Shown: positions 23,946 through 32,135 of the stretch, one piece after another
Numbering within the stretch: position 1 is the stretch's first letter
Layout: each line of letters opens with the position of its first letter
Source of the DNA: Microcaldota archaeon
GTDB lineage: Archaea > Micrarchaeota > Micrarchaeia > Micrarchaeales > Micrarchaeaceae
Assembly: GCA_021810685.1 (NCBI GenBank)
Contig: JAJZII010000001.1
Span: forward strand, 1 to 35,165
Length of the DNA: 35,165 nt
Direction of reading: 5' to 3'
The notes under the pieces: model-generated
Database searches by the model: none
The model's input: the letters and a program-made list of their open reading frames with translations, nothing else
Told to the model about the DNA's origin: nothing
Position numbers and translations under genes: made by a program

Positions 23946-26900
23946 TTGGCTGGGTTCGGAGGCGGCAAGCACAAGATGCAGTCTGTTATCGAGTTCATAT
24001 CTACCTACTCCTGGTCATTCCTGATACTCATCGTCCTTATAGCCGTCATAACGGTGTTCGTGCTCACCAAGGGCGCCAACACATACTCGCAGTCATACTG
24101 CTACATCAGCCCCGGGATAAACTGCCAGAACATCATACTGATGTCTAACGGCACAGGTTCCAAGGCGACGCTGATATTCATCAACGAGCTCGGAACCGAC
24201 ATCTCCACCGCATCAAATTCGTTTCTGCTCACATCCCTCTTCGTGAACGGCAGCAGTGAAGGGGCGTGCTATCCCTCATACGTTCCGAATGGCGGAGTCG
24301 GGATATGCAACACCACCATGCCGGGTTACTCCCCCTCGACCGGTTCGCAAGTCGCCCTTTCATTTGCATTGAGGTATGAGATATGCTCAAAGGCCGTATG
24401 CGGACCTGACCTGTACAGCACCTCCGGCACAGGCACAGCATTCACCACGCCATACCACGATATTTCGATGAAGGTAACGCTCCTCACAACTCCTACGGGT
24501 GCGAACGTGGTGGTGCAGGGCGTGCCATACACATCCAACACGCAGCTCGACATGCTGCAGGGACTGCACTACAACCTGTACGCACAGTCCATTCCCGGCT
24601 ACACGTTCACCGGCTGGTCCGCTTCCAGCAGCAACATAACTATACTAAACGTTAACTCGCAGTCAACTTCGGGATACGCCCTGGGCAACGGCCAGATAAC
24701 CGCGTCATACACGCAAACGTCTCCGACAAGCAAGTCAACAACTTCCGTTACCACCACAATCATCCCCGGTGCCTTGTACCTACCCGCTCCGACACCTTCT
24801 TCACAATCTGTAACGCAGGGTTCCGTCGCGACAATCGCGGATTCGGGGGCCACAGGCGGCACGTCCCCCTACACGTACCAATGGCTTGAGGAAGCTCCCG
24901 GCGCCACTTCTTTCACAGACGCAGCTGACTGCGCATCTCCAACATCGACCACGTGTTCATTCAGCACCACCGGCTCTACGGCAGCAGGAACGTACCAATT
25001 CGAGCTAAAGGTGACAGACTCGGAAAGCCCGCCGTTGACTATCACCTCATCAAGCGCGTCGGTCACCGTGCTGCAGTGCTACCAGCTTACGCTTTCCGGT
25101 ACCGGCGGCACGGAATCAGCTAACCCAACAAGCAGCGGCGGCTGCACCTCTGGATCCTACTCTGCGGGATCGTCTGTATCCATAACTGCCACTCCCTCTT
25201 CCGGGTACGTTTTGAACAGCTGGACTGGTTCTGGCACCGGCAGCTATTCCGGGTCTTCAAATCCTGCAACTGTAACTATGGATTCTGCGATAACTGAAAC
25301 TGCAAATTATGCTGCCTGTTACTCCCTGACCCTTTCGGGTTCTGGCGGCACCGAATCCGCAAGCCCCATTAGCAGTGGCGGTTGCCCGTCTAGTGAATAC
25401 ACCTCAGGCACTTCAGTATCGATAACGGCAACGCCTGATTCTGGAGCAACTTTTAGCAGCTGGACTGGTTCTGGCACCGGCAGCTATTCCGGGTCTTCAA
25501 ACCCTGCAACAATTACGACAAATTCCGTAATCACGGAGAGTGCGTATTACATATATCCAATATCTTACGGCGGCGCGAACAGCTGCACAGCCGCATGCTC
25601 CGGTGTGTCCGCGACAAGTACCTCCTTCTCCACATACTTCTGCGCACAGGGCAATTGGGCGCCGGATGCAGAAACCACGAGTTTCACAAATGACGTTACC
25701 TACAATACAAACAACATCGGCTCGGTGGGGCATCAGACGTCAAGTACGTGTACGGTATCTACCGCCACAGACGAGGCGATGTCTATAATAGGCCTGAGTA
25801 ACGTCGGATCCTTCTCGGTGATCAACTCGCCGACAACAGGGTCCGGTTCTATCTCGTCATCATTCACCCTGTCGCAGACGACATTTGTACTGATAGGCGT
25901 CGCCTGTGCCAACGAGGAATGTTCGGTTGTCACAATTCCTTCTGGATGCACTGCGCAGACATCCCAGGGAGTGGGCTCGTCGACTGCATACGGCACATCC
26001 TACTTCGCAGTCTGTCCTGCCCTTGCAAGCGGCTCATATTCTGTTTCGGTGACTGGATCCGGATCAGATGACGTGATTACTGTGTACACACTGAATCCTA
26101 TATCTTCGCTATCTATCCCTGCACCGTCCCCATCGGCACAATATGTGGATCAGGGCCAGACCGCAACAATCACGGATTCGGGGGCCACAGGCGGCACGTC
26201 ACCATACACCTATCAGTGGCTCGAGAAGGCTCCTGGCGCGACCTCATTTACCGGTGCAACAAACTGCGCTGCACCTACAACGACCACCTGCACATTTGCC
26301 ACTTCTACATCCACAACTGCTGGCGTGTACTACTTTGAATTGCAGGCTACTACATCCGGAAGCCCTGCCATTTCTGGAATCTCCCTATCAACGGCCGCCG
26401 TATATGTAAATTCTGTTTTGTCTATTGCGGCACCGTCCCCCTCCTCACAGAGCATTGCACAGGGTTCTGTCGCAACAATCACGGATTCGGGCGCCACCGG
26501 CGGCACATCTCCCTATTCGTATCAGTGGTTGGAGGAGGCACCTGGTGCCACTTCATTTACAAACGCGGTAGACTGCGCATCCCCTACATCGACTACCTGT
26601 TCATTCAGCACAACTACATCAACCGTTACCGGGACCTACCAGTTTGAACTCAAAACCACTGACTCTGCAACAACACCCACATCGGTAACATCATCCGCAG
26701 TGAGTGTGACAGTAATAACACAGATCCCTTACGGCGGCGCGAACAGCTGCACAGCCGCATGCTCCGGTGTGTCCGCGACAAGTACCTCCTTCTCCACATA
26801 CTTCTGCGCACAGGGCAATTGGGCGCCGGATGCAGAAACCACGAGTTTCACAAATGACGTTACCTACAATACAAACAACATCGGCTCGGTGGGGCATCAG

Positions 26901-27269
26901 ACGTCAAGTACGTGTACGGTATCTACCGCCACAGACGAGGCGATGTCTATAATAGGCCTGAGTAACGTCGGATCCTTCTCGGTGATCAACTCGCCGACAA
27001 CAGGGTCCGGTTCTATCTCGTCATCATTCACCCTGTCGCAGACGACATTTGTACTGATAGGCGTCGCCTGTGCCAACGAGGAATGTTCGGTTGTCACAAT
27101 TCCTTCTGGATGCACTGCGCAGACATCCCAGGGAGTGGGCTCGTCGACTGCATACGGCACATCCTACTTCGCAGTCTGTCCTGCCCTTGCAAGCGGCTCA
27201 TATTCTGTTTCGGTGACTGGATCCGGATCAGATGACGTGATTGCGGTTTATGCTGTGAACCCAGCATAG
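23946..27269 (+). CDS. Large repeat surface protein with class III signal peptide
   Basis: 1107 residues from a TTG start; the first ATG is at 23976, too close to the processing site. The leader G-G-K-H-K-M precedes Q-S-V-I-E-F (Gln +1, Glu +5) and a helix (about 16-40). Then come a beta domain, and a B-repeat-like unit (about 175-255) with the closing G-Q-I-T-A-S-Y. A Thr-rich linker leads to an Ig/PKD-like unit (about 278-376), two InlB-type B-repeats (about 378-457 and 458-538), and a 172-residue Cys-rich unit (about 540-711). Two more Ig/PKD-like units (about 722-822, 825-925) precede a second identical 172-residue unit (about 928-1099). It is probably a filament-like adhesin anchored by its N-terminal helix. 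Confidence 0.75.
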   Translation: MAGFGGGKHKMQSVIEFISTYSWSFLILIVLIAVITVFVLTKGANTYSQSYCYISPGINCQNIILMSNGTGSKATLIFINELGTDISTASNSFLLTSLFVNGSSEGACYPSYVPNGGVGICNTTMPGYSPSTGSQVALSFALRYEICSKAVCGPDLYSTSGTGTAFTTPYHDISMKVTLLTTPTGANVVVQGVPYTSNTQLDMLQGLHYNLYAQSIPGYTFTGWSASSSNITILNVNSQSTSGYALGNGQITASYTQTSPTSKSTTSVTTTIIPGALYLPAPTPSSQSVTQGSVATIADSGATGGTSPYTYQWLEEAPGATSFTDAADCASPTSTTCSFSTTGSTAAGTYQFELKVTDSESPPLTITSSSASVTVLQCYQLTLSGTGGTESANPTSSGGCTSGSYSAGSSVSITATPSSGYVLNSWTGSGTGSYSGSSNPATVTMDSAITETANYAACYSLTLSGSGGTESASPISSGGCPSSEYTSGTSVSITATPDSGATFSSWTGSGTGSYSGSSNPATITTNSVITESAYYIYPISYGGANSCTAACSGVSATSTSFSTYFCAQGNWAPDAETTSFTNDVTYNTNNIGSVGHQTSSTCTVSTATDEAMSIIGLSNVGSFSVINSPTTGSGSISSSFTLSQTTFVLIGVACANEECSVVTIPSGCTAQTSQGVGSSTAYGTSYFAVCPALASGSYSVSVTGSGSDDVITVYTLNPISSLSIPAPSPSAQYVDQGQTATITDSGATGGTSPYTYQWLEKAPGATSFTGATNCAAPTTTTCTFATSTSTTAGVYYFELQATTSGSPAISGISLSTAAVYVNSVLSIAAPSPSSQSIAQGSVATITDSGATGGTSPYSYQWLEEAPGATSFTNAVDCASPTSTTCSFSTTTSTVTGTYQFELKTTDSATTPTSVTSSAVSVTVITQIPYGGANSCTAACSGVSATSTSFSTYFCAQGNWAPDAETTSFTNDVTYNTNNIGSVGHQTSSTCTVSTATDEAMSIIGLSNVGSFSVINSPTTGSGSISSSFTLSQTTFVLIGVACANEECSVVTIPSGCTAQTSQGVGSSTAYGTSYFAVCPALASGSYSVSVTGSGSDDVIAVYAVNPA
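25564..26078 (+). repeat. 515-bp perfect direct repeat, copy 1
   Basis: This stretch is identical, base for base as read by eye, to 26728-27242. It codes the 172-residue Cys-rich unit starting Y-G-G-A-N-S-C-T-A-A-C. The spacing of 1164 bases is a whole number of codons, so recombination would keep the frame. Confidence 0.9.
26728..27242 (+). repeat. 515-bp perfect direct repeat, copy 2
   Basis: This is the second copy, ending nine codons before the stop. Flanking bases differ at once on both sides. Synonymous sites are identical too, pointing to recent duplication or gene conversion rather than protein-level selection. Confidence 0.9.
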
Positions 27270-27500
27270 CTCCCATTAAATGGCACTACGTCCATGTGCT
27301 AACCTGGCGGTCACTTCTGGGAGATGCTCATCTATTCATCGTCCTTCTATAGGGGCCGATCCGAATTAACCTCCCCGAAAGTGCGGTCGTACCGCAACGG
27401 TGACGTGGTGCTGGCTGGTGTAGGCGCCACCTGTCCATAATTACAATACCAAATCCGCCACTTCCTATTTCGGCGTTAGTCCATCCCATATCCCGTCCAA
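27270..27500. other. Degenerate intergenic region holding a ferredoxin-gene relic
   Basis: Between the large repeat protein and the insertion sequence relic there is no intact gene. Positions about 27304-27390 resemble part of the ferredoxin gene at 31266-31622 (see separate entry). The rest shows nothing I can assign. Confidence 0.5.
27304..27390 (-). pseudogene. Relic of a ferredoxin gene
   Basis: A 19-base identical run (TCACTTCTGGGAGATGCTC at 27311-27329) matches 31460-31478 inside the intact ferredoxin gene. Further blocks GAATTAAC and GCGGTCGT keep the same spacing to within one base, and roughly half the bases between agree. In the ferredoxin reading frame a TGA interrupts it, and neither Cys cluster is present. 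It is best read as a decayed fragment of a second copy of the ferredoxin region. Confidence 0.6.
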
Positions 27501-27918
27501 TTAGGCAGAAACTTGGCATTTGAATTTATGAAAGGTCCTATCTTCTGTAAGTTTATAGTCATGGGTATGTCCATTGTGTTTCTCCCTTCTGCACAAAAAG
27601 GTTTGTCAAGAATATCATTCCTCCAAGATACGGACAACTCTGAGGGACGATGATCTGAAACCACTCATACCGTTCAGCGGGAATAAATGGCGTAAAACAG
27701 AGTATCCCGAAGATCCCGAATATGGAAAGAGGTGGTCTGTGGAACGTGTCTTTTCAAGACTAAAGAGGGTTTTCGGCCTTGAATCAAACAGGTTCTTTGG
27801 CCTGAAAAAGGCCAAGATACATGTGTTTTCCTGCGTTATCGCATACCTTCTGCGATACAAGCTGTGATGAATTAGAATTTGACGAGGTGATTGAATGTAG
27901 ATGTCAAGTTCCTACTAA
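27501..27918 (+). mobile_element. Remnant of a DDE insertion sequence
   Basis: It is about 418 bases long, bounded by imperfect inverted ends: TTAG-x5-AACTTGGCAT at the left and its complement ATGTCAAGTT-x4-CTAA at the right, with nine of ten matching in the inner block. CAATTAGGCAG occurs at 27498-27508 and again at 27919-27929, overlapping or adjoining the ends. The element is far shorter than a complete IS, so most of the transposase gene is gone. Family (IS4/IS5-like) is uncertain. Confidence 0.5.
27574..27867 (+). pseudogene. C-terminal fragment of a DDE transposase
   Basis: The frame codes about 97 residues. Its second half, G-K-R-W-S-V-E-R-V-F-S-R-L-K-R-V-F-G-L-E followed by H-V-F-S-C-V-I-A-Y-L-L, is the typical C-terminus of IS4/IS5-type transposases and includes the third catalytic acid (E in V-E-R-V-F). 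The N-terminal and both Asp-bearing parts are missing. A block I-I-P-P-R-Y-G, also typical of these enzymes, is read in a different frame at about 27614-27634, so a frameshift has occurred. It is not functional. Confidence 0.75.
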
Positions 27919-27984
27919 CAATTAGGCAGCATGCGAAGCTTTTTATTCCTCGTAGTCCATTTAATTTTAACCCTTTGTGGTCAG

Positions 27985-30204
27985 ATGAAGAAACGAAAAG
28001 CGCAATCGGTAATTGAATTTATCTCTACCTATTCCTGGTCGTTCCTGATATTAATTGTCCTCATCTCTGTCATAACCATATTCACGCTGTCCAAGGGCGC
28101 CAACACCTACTCGCAGTCCTACTGCTACATCAGCCCTGGAATAAACTGCCAGAACCTGATACTGATGTCTAATAGCACCGGCTCAAAGGTGACACTGATA
28201 TTCCTGAACAACCTTGGCACAGACATATCTACGCCTGAAAATTCCATAATACTTACCTCAACGTTCGTGAATGGAAGCAGCGATGGAACGTGCTATCCTG
28301 TGGACGTGCCAAATGGCGGAACCGCGATATGCAACGTTACCCTGCCAGGGTACGTGCCATCTAGCGGATCCCAAGTGGCGCTCTCCTTCGCGCTGAAGTA
28401 CCAGATACACAGCAAGACCTCGGGAAGCGCGGATCTGTACAGCACTTCCGGTGCGGGCACAGCATTCACCGCTCCGTACCACAGCATCGCCCTTGCCGTA
28501 ACGCTCCTCACAACTCCTGCGAATGCCAGCATAATGGTGCAGGGCGTGCCGTACACGTCCAATACGCAGCTCGGCATGCTGCAGGGCATACACTATGATC
28601 TGTACGCACAGTCCATTCCCGGCTACGCGTTCAGCGAGTGGTCGGTATCGAACAGCAACATAACCGTGATAGATCCGCATTCGCAATCAACTGTAGCGTA
28701 TGCCCTTGGCAACGGCCAAATAACCGCGTCATACACGCCGATATCTCCGACAACCACTTCTACATCGTCTCTTACAACCACAATACTTCCCGGGGCGCTG
28801 TACGTGCCCCAGCCAACGCCATCATCGCAAGTGATGGATCAGGGCCAGACTGTGACAATCGTCAATTCGGGCGCCAGCAGCGGGACATCCCCTTACACGT
28901 ACCAGTGGCTGGAAGAGATTCCAGAACCAACGCCTTCGTTTACGAACGCAGTGGACTGCGCATCTCCAACATCCACGTCGTGTTCCTTCACGGTCTCGAC
29001 CTCCGCCCCGATAGGGACTTATCACTTAGAATTAAAGGCGGAAGATTCCGGAAGTCCGCGACTCACCATAACATCAAATCCAGCAGCAGTTACTGTAAAC
29101 CTGCAGCTCTGCACCCCATCATTGTCATTCTCCAGCGGAAGCTCCATAACCGTGTCCTGGTGCGGCGGAACCCCTCTATATTCCACAACCCTGTATTCCG
29201 GTTCGTCACCAAGCTGTACGAGCGACACCGGCGTTGTCGCCACTAATTCCGGACTGTCAACAACATCGACTTCCTTTTCAATACCTTCCGGCAGCTACTA
29301 CTATTGTGCGTCAGTGACCGATTCCGCGTCATCACAGCAAACTTCATTATCCACTTCCGCAATATCATCCACAACTACATCGACAACGTCATCAACTTCT
29401 ACTTCCACATCAACATCAACGAGCAGCACGTCCACATCCACTTCAACGTCTACGGTATCAACAATAGTCACCAACGCCGCAACGAATGCCGCAACCAACG
29501 CGGCAACCAATGCCGCAACGAACGCAGCGACTAACGCCGCCAGCAGCGTGACAAACGGCGCGAGCAGTGTCACCAACGGCGCGAGCAGCGTAACCAATGG
29601 CGCCAGCAGCGTAACCAATGGCGCAAGCAGCGTGACAAACGGCGCGAGCAGCGTTACTAATGGGGCTACACATTCTACAAATGCCGCTACTCATTCTACA
29701 AATGCCGCTACTCATTCTACAAATGCCGCTACTCATTCGACAAACTCTGCAACAAAATCCACCAACAGCGCTACCGTATCCGGCGGCGGCTGCGTGCTTG
29801 GGAATGATACTGTAACGCTTTATGACGGATCTTCAGTACCAGTGTCAGCATTATCTGCCGGCCAGTACGTGCTGGGATACAGCACCGCGACAAACTCTAC
29901 GCAGGCGCTGCGCGTGTCACTGGTGACTGAGAGCCACGCCTCAGCGATCGAATACATAAATGGCAACATAGGCGTGACGCCTTTCGATCAGCCAATGTAC
30001 GTGAGGAACGACACGTACACCGGTTGGATAGACAATCCATCCGCGATCCAGCCCGGCTGGTATCTGTTCCAACCTGCCACCAAGAGCTGGGTGGAAGTTT
30101 ATAGCATAACATACGGCACCGGCGACTTCGCCGTGTACAACGTGTACACCAATTCGACCAACACGTACGTGGTGAACGGCGTGTTGGTTGACATGAAAGC
30201 ATGA
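27985..30204 (+). CDS. Class III signal peptide surface protein with C-terminal Hint-like domain
   Basis: 739 residues from the ATG at 27985; an ATG 18 codons earlier is rejected because the downstream start gives a normal basic leader K-K-R-K-A before Q-S-V-I-E-F. The N-terminal part closely follows the 1107-residue protein (beta domain, B-repeat-like unit). An Ig/PKD-like unit (about 271-370), a Cys-containing domain (about 374-458) and a Ser/Thr-rich linker follow. Then come heptad-like repeats (about 493-598) and a Hint-like domain (603-739). The Hint part opens G-G-G-C-V-L-G-N-D-T-V, then P-V-S-A-L-S-A-G-Q-Y-V-L-G-Y. It ends T-Y-V-V-N-G-V-L-V-D-M, where His-Asn would be usual. The block with the catalytic His reads V-T-P-F-D-Q-P-M-Y-V. 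It could be a degenerate autoprocessing module. Confidence 0.7.
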   Translation: MKKRKAQSVIEFISTYSWSFLILIVLISVITIFTLSKGANTYSQSYCYISPGINCQNLILMSNSTGSKVTLIFLNNLGTDISTPENSIILTSTFVNGSSDGTCYPVDVPNGGTAICNVTLPGYVPSSGSQVALSFALKYQIHSKTSGSADLYSTSGAGTAFTAPYHSIALAVTLLTTPANASIMVQGVPYTSNTQLGMLQGIHYDLYAQSIPGYAFSEWSVSNSNITVIDPHSQSTVAYALGNGQITASYTPISPTTTSTSSLTTTILPGALYVPQPTPSSQVMDQGQTVTIVNSGASSGTSPYTYQWLEEIPEPTPSFTNAVDCASPTSTSCSFTVSTSAPIGTYHLELKAEDSGSPRLTITSNPAAVTVNLQLCTPSLSFSSGSSITVSWCGGTPLYSTTLYSGSSPSCTSDTGVVATNSGLSTTSTSFSIPSGSYYYCASVTDSASSQQTSLSTSAISSTTTSTTSSTSTSTSTSTSSTSTSTSTSTVSTIVTNAATNAATNAATNAATNAATNAASSVTNGASSVTNGASSVTNGASSVTNGASSVTNGASSVTNGATHSTNAATHSTNAATHSTNAATHSTNSATKSTNSATVSGGGCVLGNDTVTLYDGSSVPVSALSAGQYVLGYSTATNSTQALRVSLVTESHASAIEYINGNIGVTPFDQPMYVRNDTYTGWIDNPSAIQPGWYLFQPATKSWVEVYSITYGTGDFAVYNVYTNSTNTYVVNGVLVDMKA
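29464..29780 (+). repeat. Coding minisatellite (TNAA, SSVTNGA and THSTNAA repeats)
   Basis: Three arrays in series, all in frame: a four-codon unit (TNAA) five times, a seven-codon unit (SSVTNGA) six times, and a seven-codon unit (THSTNAA and variants) five times. The last array uses near-identical 21-base units. They code a flexible Asn/Thr/Ser-rich stalk between the Ser/Thr linker and the Hint-like domain. Copy number is likely to vary between strains. Confidence 0.9.
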
Positions 30205-30231
30205 TAAACAAACAAAACGATACGTGAGAAG

Positions 30232-31143
30232 ATGCCCGATCAGATAACACCCGAAGATATCCAAAAGGAAAGCACACAAAATCAGGATGAACAACAAAGT
30301 GCCGCATCCCGCGTGCCAACCCCACCAGCACAATCCACACGCCCCGCGGCACAGCGGATTCCTCCTCTAGAAACCACGCCGGTTGGCATACACCACAACC
30401 TGCTATATATCGCCATCGTAGCCGTTTTTGCAATCGTGGCCATAGGTGCGCTATACCTGTACACGTCATCGAATCCATCGGTCCATGCAAAAACATCAAC
30501 GACCACGTACTCCACGACCATAGCTGCCACTGCTGCCCCCACAAACACCTCTAACGTGATAGCAGCCACTAACGCATTCCTATCCGCGTACAATGCGTCC
30601 GCTCTGACTCAAGTCACGCTCTACCAGAATTCTCCATTCAACAAAGGCGGGGCGTGCACCGGTTTGCTGTCCCTGAAGTGGTTTTCGCAGCCCGAAGTGA
30701 ACGTTACATCATCGGCTTCGGCTTCAAACTTCTCCAAATTAGACCAGTCCCTCCCATTTGCGCAGTATGTTGCGGTGTACACGCCAGACGCATCAAACGC
30801 AAGCGAGTTCTCGCTTGAGGTCAATCAGACCGGAATGTGCCCTGAATCCTCCCTGTATAGCGTGTTCTCAAACTCAACGTACCATTATGGCACGTTCGGC
30901 TACAAGGGTATGCTGCTGCACGAGTACCTGCTGTCAAATTTTACCAATGCGGGGCTTAACCTGACGAGCAACAATTACGTGGGCAAGAAGCCGGACCTTT
31001 ACTGGTACTTCGTTACCGGAATGTACGGTGGCCAAGAACTACAATTCGGCTCCTGGGGTCCTATAGGCAGCATCAATGATACTGCGCTTCGCAGCCAGGC
31101 GGAACAATTCCTGAGCGCGTTCATGTCAAACGTCACCGCGTGA
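30232..31143 (+). CDS. Single-pass membrane protein with exported Cys-containing domain
   Basis: This 303-residue protein has a polar, Gln/Pro-rich cytoplasmic N-terminus (1-54), one helix (about 57-77), a Thr/Ser-rich stalk and an exported domain of about 190 residues. That domain has two Cys and many Asn-x-Ser/Thr sites. I do not recognise the domain. GTGAGA lies a few bases before the ATG. It starts 27 bases after the Hint-bearing protein, so the two are probably co-transcribed and may act together at the cell surface. Confidence 0.75.
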   Translation: MPDQITPEDIQKESTQNQDEQQSAASRVPTPPAQSTRPAAQRIPPLETTPVGIHHNLLYIAIVAVFAIVAIGALYLYTSSNPSVHAKTSTTTYSTTIAATAAPTNTSNVIAATNAFLSAYNASALTQVTLYQNSPFNKGGACTGLLSLKWFSQPEVNVTSSASASNFSKLDQSLPFAQYVAVYTPDASNASEFSLEVNQTGMCPESSLYSVFSNSTYHYGTFGYKGMLLHEYLLSNFTNAGLNLTSNNYVGKKPDLYWYFVTGMYGGQELQFGSWGPIGSINDTALRSQAEQFLSAFMSNVTA

Positions 31144-31265
31144 ATCTTCAAGATTTGATGCGCATCGGTGCGTCTGGCGCACTCCCTCCTGCAGAACTGA
31201 CGTCCAAGGCATTCGCTTAGCATGAACGGCGCTAACGCTAGATCAACGTTTTACGCAACTTGGCA

Positions 31266-31622
31266 TTATTTGTATACCGAGCGGTACGTGTTGCCGCTGT
31301 CGTCCGTTATGACGATACACTCGCCCTCACACTCTATCAGGCACGCCTGGCAGAGTATGCAGGAAGGCCCGTTAACCGCAACGGATATCCCGCCGCTTCC
31401 ACCCTCGAACTTCTCGGCGAAGTGGTGGTGGCCATCCTGCACGTTGCCCCACTTGGCTGTCACTTCTGGGAGATGCTCGCCCTTCCACTGCCATTCGGCA
31501 GGAGCGGCATCAGAATTAACGTCAGGGGAGGCGCGGTCGTGCATCTGGAAGACTGCTACCGGGCACACGTCGAAACAGTGTGCACATCCCGTACACTTTG
31601 GCTTTTCCACATAAACCTGCAT
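31266..31622 (-). CDS. 2[4Fe-4S] ferredoxin with a long insert between clusters
   Basis: This 118-residue protein has cluster motif 1 C-T-G-C-A-H-C-F-D-V-C-P (C10, C13, C16, C20) and motif 2 C-I-L-C-Q-A-C-L-I-E-C (C88, C91, C94, C98), plus C102. The spacing between motifs (about 67 residues) is far longer than in small clostridial ferredoxins. The insert is acidic and Trp- and His-rich (H65-H67). It carries electrons between redox enzymes; partners are not in the window. GGTG lies five bases before the ATG. TATA elements are at 31639-31649 and 31658-31668; the second fits the ribosome binding site. Confidence 0.9.
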   Translation of the reverse strand: MQVYVEKPKCTGCAHCFDVCPVAVFQMHDRASPDVNSDAAPAEWQWKGEHLPEVTAKWGNVQDGHHHFAEKFEGGSGGISVAVNGPSCILCQACLIECEGECIVITDDSGNTYRSVYK

Positions 31623-31638
31623 ATCTACACCAAACCAG

Positions 31639-31668
31639 ATTTATATCCGAATAAATGTTTATAAATGC
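31639..31668 (-). promoter_or_regulatory. TATA boxes of the ferredoxin gene
   Basis: GGATATAAATC (complement of 31639-31649) and CATTTATAAAC (complement of 31658-31668) lie before the ATG at 31622. The farther one predicts a leader of about 15 bases containing the GGTG site. Confidence 0.5.
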
Positions 31669-31727
31669 TGTCAACGACGCGTGTTATCCGACTATCAGCG
31701 CTTGAACGGACATGCCCAAGGCTGGGG

Positions 31728-31764
31728 GGTTATAAAAAATACGCGCGCCGCAAGAGCAGCGCGC
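31728..31764 (-). terminator. Terminator of the L1-L10-L12 operon
   Basis: GCGCGC at 31743-31748 pairs with GCGCGC at 31759-31764 across a ten-base loop. On the minus strand it is followed by GTATTTTTTATAA. It begins about 25 bases after the L12 stop. Confidence 0.6.
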
Positions 31765-31788
31765 AAGGATATAGAACCTACGCCGAAA

Positions 31789-32094
31789 TCAGCCGAACAG
31801 GCTTGCGAGTCCTCCCGCAGCCTCTTCCTCGCTGACCTTCTCTTCCTTGGCCTCCTCCTTCTTCTTGGCCTCGCCAGCGGGTGCTGCGTGTGCGGCGGCC
31901 GGAGCAGCAACGCTGACGTTCTGGGCGTTCTTTATCACTTCCTTTATGTCCACGCCCTTCAGCGAATTCGCTACCGACTTGGCCATGGCCTCGTCCGGTG
32001 TTGCTCCCGCAGCCTTGACTACGTCTGCCAGGTTCTTCTCGTTTATTTCCTTGCCTGCTGCATTAAGCAGTAGAGCAGCATATATGTACTCCAT
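31789..32094 (-). CDS. rpl12: Large-subunit stalk protein P1 (L12)
   Basis: This 101-residue protein starts [11 protein letters not shown] and has the archaeal L12 dimerisation helices. An Ala-rich hinge, a Lys/Glu-rich tail and the conserved factor-binding end G-L-A-S-L-F-G follow. It recruits translation GTPases to the ribosome as part of the L10-L12 stalk. GAGGT lies upstream of the ATG, and the gap to L10 is about 40 bases. It is the last gene of the L1-L10-L12 operon. Confidence 0.95.
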   Translation of the reverse strand: MEYIYAALLLNAAGKEINEKNLADVVKAAGATPDEAMAKSVANSLKGVDIKEVIKNAQNVSVAAPAAAHAAPAGEAKKKEEAKEEKVSEEEAAGGLASLFG

Positions 32095-32135
32095 GTTTTT
32101 TACCTCTCTTAAGCATTTTGCTATTGCACTCGCAC

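Noticed and set aside
27498..27929. CAATTAGGCAG at both ends as a clean 11-base target-site duplication
   Set aside because: The left copy overlaps the inverted end while the right copy lies outside it, so the two are not in equivalent positions. It is reported only as part of the element's description.
29464..29780. Possible CRISPR array from regular repeats
   Set aside because: Units are 12 and 21 bases, contiguous without spacers, and in frame inside a gene, so they are coding tandem repeats.
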